A DNA stretch of 64,000 nucleotides, from NCBI GenBank assembly GCA_002690865.1, contig NZGG01000046.1, forward strand, positions 20,034 to 84,033, given 5' to 3'. The position numbers and the translations under genes were made by a program. The notes beneath the pieces were generated by a model. That model did not search any database. It was not told the origin of the DNA and saw nothing but the letters and a program-made list of their open reading frames with translations. Below are positions 7,324-14,964 of the stretch, piece by piece. The number at the start of each line of letters is the position of its first letter. Position 1 is the stretch's first letter. Origin of the DNA: Gammaproteobacteria bacterium. GTDB lineage: Bacteria; Pseudomonadota; Gammaproteobacteria; Pseudomonadales; Azotimanducaceae.

Positions 7324-8858
7324 TATTGCTTACCCATAGTCTTATTCTTTATATTTTTTTCTAGCCCAGGATGCTGACGAGACTTAGCTTTGAGCTCTGT
7401 GTCTATCCCTAAATCACCCTGCTCTAACATCCAAAGATCCAGTGCTTTACCTAAGCGATTTTCAACATGCATATATTCCGGATGGCCGGCCACATTATTC
7501 TTCTCAAAAATGTCCTGTCTGAGGTCATACAACTCCACTGGCGGGCGATGCGATAGCCACTTGATCTGCTCTGCCAGCTCTGGATTATCAGCTGAATCTT
7601 CTTGCCAAGACCTATATACCGCCTGATTATGAATGCCATGGATCAAAAATTCGTTGTTGGAAGCTAGATTACGAATAAGCTTATAGCGATCATCACGAAC
7701 CGAACGACTGGGATAGGGTTCGCGGTAACCATATACACCTACTGTCGTATTTTGTGCAAAGACATATTCACGATGGGCACTATGATGCCCGTTCAATACT
7801 GAGATAAAACTGTCGCCATCAAATCCACTGCTTCCATCGGTAACGCGCATGTTTCCCGTATCCACTAACTGCGGTTTGCCTCCTGCGATTTCGACTAATG
7901 TTGGGGCGACGTCGACGTACTGTATCAGCGCATCGACTGATCTATCAGACACAATGCGACCGGGCCAACGAACAAAGGCTGCCACTCGGATACCATTATC
8001 ATAAAGACTCCATTTACCACCGAAGGGTAACTGGCTACCTTGTTCACTGAGGAACCACACCATGGTTTCAGTGCTTTGATTAGCTTCCTCAATGATTTTA
8101 AGGAGTCTCCCAACCTGTGCATCGAGGTCGCTAATCTCAGCATAGTAATCTGCTAATGCGTTGCGTGTGACCGTGTTATCATGAAGCCAGGTTGGTAGGG
8201 AAAGTTCGTCCGCATCGTACAGTTCTCGGGGTCCACTGTGCCAAGGAGAGTGAGGTTCGTGAGACGCAAAAATCATAAACCAGGGCTGTTCATTATCACG
8301 ATTTATAAAGGCGGCAGCCTTGTTAAAATCTTTAGCTCTGGAAGATATGTGTTCAAAAGGAAAAGAAACCTTTGGATAGATATGCGTTTTGCCAATAAGT
8401 CCTACACGATAATCTAGTTCGCTGAGGTGATGAAAAATGCTGCGTGTTTCTGGATTGACCATAGTGTGATTAGGATAGGCCCCGCTGCGAATCGGATACA
8501 ATCCAGTGTAAAGAGAATGACGGAGCGGAGAGCAAACGGCCGAGGAAGCAAAGAATCCATTAAGCCGGAGACCCTCCTGCGCTAATTGATCAATATTCGG
8601 CGTATGGACATCTTGGTTCCCCGTCGCTCCTAGATCACGCCAATGCAAATCGTCGGCGAGAATGATAAGGATATTGGGGGCTGATAATTGGACGTCCCGA
8701 GCCCAACTAGATTGAAGTGATCCAAGGGATAGAAACAAGATTAGAAAGAGATAAAACTTCGTATTAGTACAAACGACCTCACGAGAATATTCACTCATTG
8801 TACTAAAACAAGCTATACGACTTGATAGACGTATCAATCGAGTCTTAATTATCGTCAC
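7323..8858 (-). CDS. Secreted sulfatase (family S1 type) with an altered metal motif
   Basis: 511 residues. A hydrophobic segment at about 35-53 (FYLFLILFLSLGSLQSSWA) is the likely signal peptide. If so, the true start may be M21 rather than M1. ILADDLHWRDLG (66-77) holds the first metal ligands, and C109-S-P-L-R113 followed by HSLYTG is the formylglycine signature of type I sulfatases. GKTH lies at about 156-159. The later metal motif, normally S-D-N/H-G, reads S271-E-Q-G274 followed by FGGKWSLYDNG, a variant I recall from some marine sulfatases. Such enzymes release sulfate from glycans or other esters in the periplasm. No formylglycine-generating enzyme gene is in the window. A small frame overlaps the stop. 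Confidence 0.9.
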   Translation of the reverse strand: MTIIKTRLIRLSSRIACFSTMSEYSREVVCTNTKFYLFLILFLSLGSLQSSWARDVQLSAPNILIILADDLHWRDLGATGNQDVHTPNIDQLAQEGLRLNGFFASSAVCSPLRHSLYTGLYPIRSGAYPNHTMVNPETRSIFHHLSELDYRVGLIGKTHIYPKVSFPFEHISSRAKDFNKAAAFINRDNEQPWFMIFASHEPHSPWHSGPRELYDADELSLPTWLHDNTVTRNALADYYAEISDLDAQVGRLLKIIEEANQSTETMVWFLSEQGSQLPFGGKWSLYDNGIRVAAFVRWPGRIVSDRSVDALIQYVDVAPTLVEIAGGKPQLVDTGNMRVTDGSSGFDGDSFISVLNGHHSAHREYVFAQNTTVGVYGYREPYPSRSVRDDRYKLIRNLASNNEFLIHGIHNQAVYRSWQEDSADNPELAEQIKWLSHRPPVELYDLRQDIFEKNNVAGHPEYMHVENRLGKALDLWMLEQGDLGIDTELKAKSRQHPGLEKNIKNKTMGKQ

Positions 8859-9115
8859 TTTCCTGTTCTCCTATCTTCAGTTAGTCGCAGCTTTCTTCCA
8901 CATACATATACATGGAACTATAAGTCCTTTTTAAGATCAACCAATTCAGCATCAGTCGTGCTACTGCGTAACTAATACTCTTTTTTTAAGGTTCCTTAGC
9001 TCGATCATCTAACTTCTGAAACTTCATCGCTTCTTGATTAATTATTCGGCCATTATTTCAACAAATTAATTATCGTGTATAGAATATTGATTCGGAGTAA
9101 ACCGAGGATATCCAG

Positions 9116-10522
9116 ATGCGAATCAATGAGGAAAAGCTCAAACAGATCATCTCTTCGAAAATAGATAGTGAATTAAAAATAAAAAAAATTGAGCGGCTCT
9201 CAGGTGGCGCTGCACAGGAGACTTACCATATTGAATGCATCAAGGGTTTAGATACCCAATCGCTCGCATTTCGGAGACGCGCCGGAGGGGAGTTTAAAGA
9301 TTTAAATAATGATGGGCCCGGACTGAAAGGTGAAGCGCTTTTAATGAAGTGCGCAAAAGAGGTCGGTGTGCCCAGCCCAAAGATTTATTATGTTCTCTCC
9401 CAGGATGATGATCTTGGTGATGGGTTCATTATGGAATGGCTAGAGGGTGAAAGCCTTGGAAGAAAAATTTTGCGGGATCGAGAATATGCTGCTGTTCGTC
9501 CGACATTAGCCTACGAATGCGGAACACTCGCGGCGCGCATCCACAGTATTGACCTGTCTAAAAAAGGGCTACAAAATTTACTACCAAAGATGTCTCCTGA
9601 GGACTATGTCCAACAAACGTGGTCACGATACAAAAGCTTTGGGGTATCGCAGCCAACGATTGATTATGTAGGTTGCTGGCTAATGAATAATTTGCCGAAA
9701 TGTCATCGCAGCACTCTAGTTCATAATGAATTTAGAAATGGGAATTTGTTGATTTCCTCTGATGGAATAGTGGCTGTGTTGGATTGGGAAATAGCTCATA
9801 TTGGAGATCCGATGAGAGACTTAGGCTGGTTATGCGCAAATGCATGGCGTTATGGAGCAAATTTACCCGTGGGTGGTTTTGGATCATATGAGCAATTATT
9901 TCAGGGTTACGAGGATGAATGCGGTATATCAGTAGATCCTGCTGCAGTTCGTTTTTGGGAAATTTTTGGTGCCTTTTGGTGGTCTGTGACCTGTTTAGGG
10001 ATGGCTCATAAGTCCCATCAAGGTTTAGATCCTTCTATTGAACGAGTTGCTATTGGTCGTCGCAGTACAGAAGGTCAAATTGACTGTATCAATCTTTTAT
10101 GCCCTGGCCTTGTGTCGATTTCAGAGATTAATCATCGACAAGACAATCTTGAAGTGTCTCAGGTTACAGAGTTACTTAAAGAAGTGGGTCACTTTCTTCG
10201 ACAAGATGTGGTCCGAAGTACTAGTGGTAGGACACAGTTTCTTTCGAGAGTCAGCGCGAATTCTGTCGATATCGTCTTACGAGAGATAATGAGTGCCAGT
10301 GCTTATCGTCAGATAGAACAGAATTCACTGAGACAGTTTCTTTCGATAGAAGATGAAAGTTTGGAGAAATTACGCTTGAGATTGGTTGAATATCTTCGTG
10401 AAGGAACATGCCAGCTGGATAACGAAGCCCTACAGGCGCACCTACGACAAACCACAGTTAATCAAATTGCCATCGATAATCCTAAGTATAGTGGGTTAGC
10501 CCAAGCACTTAAACACAGGTAA
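9116..10522 (+). CDS. APH-family phosphotransferase with C-terminal DUF6285-like domain
   Basis: 468 residues, with GAGGA nine bases before the ATG. Residues about 20-330 are an aminoglycoside-phosphotransferase fold of the ACAD10/FadE36-associated type. They contain the nucleotide-loop region LSGGAAQETY, the catalytic loop LVHNEFRNGNLLI (with E where D is usual in H-N-D-F-R) and the metal motif VLDWEIAHIGDP. The last 110 residues form a helical domain like DUF6285, often fused to or adjacent to such kinases. These enzymes phosphorylate hydroxylated acyl intermediates so that an acyl-CoA dehydrogenase can act. No such dehydrogenase lies beside it here. It is cytoplasmic and probably a single-gene transcript. 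Confidence 0.8.
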   Translation: MRINEEKLKQIISSKIDSELKIKKIERLSGGAAQETYHIECIKGLDTQSLAFRRRAGGEFKDLNNDGPGLKGEALLMKCAKEVGVPSPKIYYVLSQDDDLGDGFIMEWLEGESLGRKILRDREYAAVRPTLAYECGTLAARIHSIDLSKKGLQNLLPKMSPEDYVQQTWSRYKSFGVSQPTIDYVGCWLMNNLPKCHRSTLVHNEFRNGNLLISSDGIVAVLDWEIAHIGDPMRDLGWLCANAWRYGANLPVGGFGSYEQLFQGYEDECGISVDPAAVRFWEIFGAFWWSVTCLGMAHKSHQGLDPSIERVAIGRRSTEGQIDCINLLCPGLVSISEINHRQDNLEVSQVTELLKEVGHFLRQDVVRSTSGRTQFLSRVSANSVDIVLREIMSASAYRQIEQNSLRQFLSIEDESLEKLRLRLVEYLREGTCQLDNEALQAHLRQTTVNQIAIDNPKYSGLAQALKHR

Positions 10523-10656
10523 GCAAGTATACGAATCAATTATTGATACACTGCCGAGGGTGCATTTCTGCTCGAAGGTTATGCCACCTACTCAGGCTCT
10601 TTACTTGTAAATTCTTTTTCTGTTCCTCCTTGAAATTCACTGAGGGCAAAATCTTT

Positions 10657-11784
10657 CTAACTTAAATTCCTGGGTGACGAAGGCGACTGAGAAGGGTCAT
10701 AGTAAGGCCTATCACCACTAATAGTTACCCTTCGCAATACTCTTTCATGGGGCCAGTAGTCACTGGCAGCGTAATGTTGGACAGCACGGTTATCCCAGAA
10801 GGCGATGGAACCTGGGCCATAGTTAAACCGGCAGACATATTCCTCTCGCATATGCTGCATGTTGATTTGCCGAATGATATCCCTGCATTCTTCTAATGGC
10901 AGGGTTTCACCCGTTCTAATATCGAACAAAGCATCCTGACGAACAAACCCCAAATGAACATAGAGCGCTGTCTTGTGGGTTTCCGGATGCGTTCTGAGCA
11001 AAGGGTGACTCACACCAAAAGGAATCTTCTGCTTGATTTCAGCATGCAGTTCTTCAGGGTATTTCCGCATAAAAACGTTGTAATCATTAATGCCATGTAC
11101 GTGCTGTAGCCGCTCCTTTAGATCAGCAGGCAAACCGAGATAAGCGGCGTGACTGTCTGAAAACAGTGTCGAGCCGCCAATTGGAGGAGCCACGTCAACT
11201 TGGGCAATTGATCCCAGCGAGGGATTTTCCATCCAAGTCACATCAGTATGCCAATTATTTTCAGAACCGGGCCGATTCTCATTGTGGTGAATGTAGAATA
11301 GATAAGGGTTCTCACCCGGAGGTCCGAATGGGAAGGCGTCGAGAGTACCAAAGCGTTTGCCAAACTCGACCTGCTGATTCTCACTCAGGTTCTGATCATG
11401 GAAAAATATGACCTTTCGTTCTAGGAGAGTTTGCCTAATAAAGCTAATCTGCTCGTCGCTAAGATCGTCCTTTAGATCGATATTATGGATAACCGTACCC
11501 AGCGTTACCGCTAGGTGTTCAAGCTCACAGCCCAATCTAGTGGCCTTTTCTTCAAGATCAGCACTAACAGGACGCATACCCATCTGCTGATATTCAAGCG
11601 CCACACCCAGACCAGAAAGGCTATAGGGTCGGAATCGTTGCTCCAGCGGGAGGTCCGCATTTATCTCGTCTGCCTCGTCTCTTTCGCTCACTCTTCCGCT
11701 AGGATAAAGCTTACCGAGGAGATCCAACGCATTACGATTATATTCCTCAGACTTCTCGATCGCACTTTCCAGGTTAACACTCAT
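10657..11784 (-). CDS. TauD/TfdA-family Fe(II)/2-oxoglutarate dioxygenase
   Basis: I start at the ATG at 11784 because AGGAA lies seven bases upstream, which gives 375 residues. The first 75 or so residues are an extension absent from taurine dioxygenase. The TauD fold follows, with VIFFHDQNLS, the HxD pair H179/D181 in NNWHTDVTW, ADP-like VDVAPPIGGSTLFSD, the distal H337 in AVQHYAASDY, and R352 in RVLRRVTI. The family oxidises sulfonates, sulfate esters, phenoxy acids and carnitine-like compounds. Two sulfatase genes nearby make a sulfated substrate possible but do not prove it. The gene is divergent from the esterase at 12088. Confidence 0.88.
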   Translation of the reverse strand: MSVNLESAIEKSEEYNRNALDLLGKLYPSGRVSERDEADEINADLPLEQRFRPYSLSGLGVALEYQQMGMRPVSADLEEKATRLGCELEHLAVTLGTVIHNIDLKDDLSDEQISFIRQTLLERKVIFFHDQNLSENQQVEFGKRFGTLDAFPFGPPGENPYLFYIHHNENRPGSENNWHTDVTWMENPSLGSIAQVDVAPPIGGSTLFSDSHAAYLGLPADLKERLQHVHGINDYNVFMRKYPEELHAEIKQKIPFGVSHPLLRTHPETHKTALYVHLGFVRQDALFDIRTGETLPLEECRDIIRQINMQHMREEYVCRFNYGPGSIAFWDNRAVQHYAASDYWPHERVLRRVTISGDRPYYDPSQSPSSPRNLS

Positions 11785-12087
11785 AGTTTTTTCCTGAGTA
11801 AATTGAGAAAACTCATTGAAGAACAAGTCTCAACATTTTTCCACTAATTATTGGCATTGTTTTCCTGCTGACCAGCAAGTCATTATGGCTGCAAAGATAG
11901 ACCTTAAATTCGTATCGTGGAAGTGAGGGCTAGTTCCAGCAAACACTAATACTTAAGTAATGGTGCCTCAAAGCACTCTTAAAAACTGTTAACATGTCCA
12001 GACCAAACAGAGTTTCAATTCATCGCCGAGCGCTAATGCGATTTCGTGATAATCAGGTGAGACTTCATAGATTAGGGAGAGATAGGA
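11785..12087. other. Divergent promoter region, nothing else seen
   Basis: About 300 bases lie between the TauD-type gene (minus) and the esterase (plus). Both promoters should be here. I find no convincing -35/-10 pair, operator palindrome or small gene. Confidence 0.4.
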
Positions 12088-13374
12088 ATGGGTATTTTTC
12101 GAAATAGTAGGGTCTGCTTTCTTTTAGGTGGTCATAAGACTATGCAAGTCCTGCTGAGCATTATTCTAACGATAGCAGTTACCAATGCGCGTGCTGGAGA
12201 ATACACGCTAGGTGCTGACTCGAAGCCACAGAAAGGCGTTCCTCAGGGGACAGTGCAGGAACGCATCTTGAAAAACAGCGGTATCTACCCAGGAACCACA
12301 ACGGAATACTGGGTCTACGTGCCTGTACAATACAATAGCAATGAACCTGCCTGTGTGATGGTATTTCAAGATGGCCAGACATATGTCAACAAAAAAGGAC
12401 CGGTCAGAGTGCCGACAGTCTTCGATAATCTAATTCACAGGGGGGAGATACCAGTAACAATCGGCATATTTATTAACCCCGGAACAAAAAAATATCCATA
12501 TGATCAACGGGACGTCCAATATGTAACTATGGACGATACTTACGCTCGTTTCCTGCTAGAAGAAATCATTCCCCAAGTAAGCAAGGACTATAACCTTGTA
12601 GACAATGCATCCGGAAGAGCTATCGCGGGAATGAGTGACGGTGGACTAGTTTCATTTACCGTTGCCTGGGAACGCCCCGATTCTTTCTCCAAAGTTATCA
12701 GCCATATTGGAAGCTATACCAGACTTCGTGGAGGCTCCGAATACCCCTATCTTATCCGACAGACGCGTGGGAATCAGAAACCAATTCGTATCTTTCTCCA
12801 GGATGGGAGCAATGATCTCAATATAACTCAAGGTAATTGGACTCTAGCAAACTTGAGTATGGCGTCAGCTCTAATGTTTGCCCGCTACGACTACCGCTTG
12901 GAGATGGGAACGGGCGGACATGATTTAGGACACGGCGGTGCAATCTTTCCAGATACACTTCGCTGGATCTGGCGTGACTATCCTCATCCAAAAAAACAGG
13001 AGTTAGGCCTGAAAACCTTAGCGGGAATATGGGATGTCGTGACAAACAGAAACGGACAAGTTAGTAAGCAAGAATTATTTATTGGCATAGAACAAGAACG
13101 TATGAACGCGATCCTCAAGGACGAGCAAGGCAAGGAAATCAAAGTCTCGGGGCTAACTTTCAAGGATGATATTTTGAGTTACGCATACTCGTCGCACACA
13201 GAATCTAAAGAAGGGGGTCGTTACAAAAATACCCAAAAATTCGAGCAAAGCATGTTCGTTACTTGGCTAAAGGTAAAATCCGATACGTTCGAGGGGTCAG
13301 TCAGCCCCATTAGAGGAAAGAAAGGCAGGCCTAACGCTGACTATTCAGTGAAAGGCTCGCGTCGGACTATGTAG
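12088..13374 (+). CDS. Secreted esterase of the enterochelin-esterase-like (Esterase D) family
   Basis: 428 residues. A good signal peptide begins at M19 (MQVLLSIILTIAVTNARA), so translation may start at 12142, although GGGAGAGATAGGA precedes the ATG at 12088. The alpha/beta-hydrolase domain (about 65-305) has the FQDGQTY region, the nucleophile elbow G-M-S-D-G in IAGMSDGGLVSF, an acid-loop candidate in QDGSNDLN, and the histidine in GGHDLGHGG. The last 120 residues are an extra domain with beta-strand character. Relatives cleave siderophore, feruloyl or acetyl-xylan esters. Next to the sulfatases it would fit deacylation of a polysaccharide, but the substrate is not shown. Confidence 0.85.
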   Translation: MGIFRNSRVCFLLGGHKTMQVLLSIILTIAVTNARAGEYTLGADSKPQKGVPQGTVQERILKNSGIYPGTTTEYWVYVPVQYNSNEPACVMVFQDGQTYVNKKGPVRVPTVFDNLIHRGEIPVTIGIFINPGTKKYPYDQRDVQYVTMDDTYARFLLEEIIPQVSKDYNLVDNASGRAIAGMSDGGLVSFTVAWERPDSFSKVISHIGSYTRLRGGSEYPYLIRQTRGNQKPIRIFLQDGSNDLNITQGNWTLANLSMASALMFARYDYRLEMGTGGHDLGHGGAIFPDTLRWIWRDYPHPKKQELGLKTLAGIWDVVTNRNGQVSKQELFIGIEQERMNAILKDEQGKEIKVSGLTFKDDILSYAYSSHTESKEGGRYKNTQKFEQSMFVTWLKVKSDTFEGSVSPIRGKKGRPNADYSVKGSRRTM

Positions 13375-13478
13375 CCAAGAATAATCGCTTTGCGAGCCGA
13401 CATGTACAATAAGTTGATCATGTAGTCAATAATCGGCAAACTTCATTAAGAATGATTAAGCTTCTCTCTCACTTCCTC

Positions 13479-14954
13479 CTAATACTTAGGATAATTCTGG
13501 TGAATAGTCGTAGGAATGCCTCCAGCTTGAGCTGTCTTAAGTTGCTTTGCATTCATATCGTCTAGTAACTGCTTAAAGTACTTGTTCTGCATTTCATCGC
13601 GAATTCCTGATAGCGATGCTCTGTTCACTAAGTTATTAAGTTCGTTTGGGTCATTTTTCATGTCGTAAACCTCTAGAGGTTCCCTTGTGACCGAATCGAT
13701 GGTCATTTTGTACCGGTCAGTTCGCGCCATTGAATACAAGTTTACCTCACTAAAAACAACCTCTTTACCCCGTTGTGCATCTGGAGCAGATTGGCCTGCC
13801 TCAATCTTCGGAATTAGAGAAGAGCCATGGTCTTTCTCAAAGGTCTCTGCATTTGCAGCAGAGAGCATAGTATCAATAATATCGTAGTGATCGGTTAGAC
13901 CGTTCGCAATCCATGGCGAAACCCCACCGGGCGGTCTGATTATGAGCGGAATATTAAGCGCTCCTTCATAGAACACAACTTTTTGCACTAGCCGGTGATC
14001 GCCTAGCATTTCTCCATGATCCGACGTGTAAATGATCCATGTGTTATCTGTCAGGCCTTTTTCTTTAAGTATCTTCACCACACCACCGATCACATCATCA
14101 TCAAAAGCAATCTTGGCATAATAATTACTTGTCATTAATCTACTCTGACTCTCGGTGAGGCTCATCAAACCCCTGCGCTCTAGCATTGTTCTTACCTGAG
14201 GAGACATTGGCTCAGATGGTGGAACCATGATTGCTGGCTCCATATCTTCAGGACGAAACATATCACGGTATCTGGCCGGCGCATCAAAAGGAGGGTGAGG
14301 CCCAACCAACGCAAGCTGCAGATAAAATGGTCTATCTCCTTCGTATCGTTTTATCCATTCGCCAGCCATTTCACCAAGGTAGGCATCGATATGCTCATTT
14401 TCTTCAAGAAGCGAAGGGGGATGTTCCCACGGCCGAAGTGTCTTGTTCCCTTGACCATGTTTCCAAATAGTCATGGCATCTTTATGCAGCTGCAGCTTTT
14501 TTCTGGCAGCAAGAAAGTCTTCATAATAGTTGCTGCTGACTTCTGAGGGTATCTCTCCGATCTCATGGGTGACTTCATATCCCCAGTCATTCAGCTCAAA
14601 AGCGCGGTCTTGCATATGGCCGTCACCAACCTGAGGCACTCGAAAATGGGTCTTTCCAAACAATGCCGTGCAATAACCTGCTTCACGGATATTTCTTACG
14701 TGACTTTGACCGAAACGGTCCGCTTCGTTACGGTTACCCCAGGCGCCGTGCTCATTAACGTACTGCCCAGTCACAAGTGATGCTCGAGCTGGCATGCATA
14801 GCGGGGAGCTTGTATTACAATTCCTAAAAACCAAGCCTTCAGAAGCTAGCCCATCCAGATTAGGCGTGCGAACTGTCTGATTTCCAATGCAGCCAAGTGC
14901 ATCCCCTCTATGTTGATCAGAGAAAATTAATAAGATATTCGGTTTATTTGTCAT
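13479..14954 (-). CDS. Sulfatase (family S1 type), apparently cytoplasmic
   Basis: Starting at the ATG at 14954, with AGGAAG just upstream and clear of the neighbouring gene, gives 491 residues. Motifs: LIFSDQHRGDALG (metal site 1), C53-M-P-A-R57 in SSPLCMPARASLVTG (formylglycine signature), GKTHF, and TSDHGEMLGDH (metal site 2, intact). There is no signal peptide at the N-terminus (MTNKPNILLIF), unlike the other soluble sulfatase nearby. It is the second gene of a minus-strand pair, ten bases after the LTA-synthase-like gene at 14965-17544, so the two are probably co-transcribed. The substrate is unknown: a choline-sulfatase or glycan-sulfatase role are both possible. Confidence 0.9.
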   Translation of the reverse strand: MTNKPNILLIFSDQHRGDALGCIGNQTVRTPNLDGLASEGLVFRNCNTSSPLCMPARASLVTGQYVNEHGAWGNRNEADRFGQSHVRNIREAGYCTALFGKTHFRVPQVGDGHMQDRAFELNDWGYEVTHEIGEIPSEVSSNYYEDFLAARKKLQLHKDAMTIWKHGQGNKTLRPWEHPPSLLEENEHIDAYLGEMAGEWIKRYEGDRPFYLQLALVGPHPPFDAPARYRDMFRPEDMEPAIMVPPSEPMSPQVRTMLERRGLMSLTESQSRLMTSNYYAKIAFDDDVIGGVVKILKEKGLTDNTWIIYTSDHGEMLGDHRLVQKVVFYEGALNIPLIIRPPGGVSPWIANGLTDHYDIIDTMLSAANAETFEKDHGSSLIPKIEAGQSAPDAQRGKEVVFSEVNLYSMARTDRYKMTIDSVTREPLEVYDMKNDPNELNNLVNRASLSGIRDEMQNKYFKQLLDDMNAKQLKTAQAGGIPTTIHQNYPKY

Positions 14955-14964
14955 ACCTTCCTCT

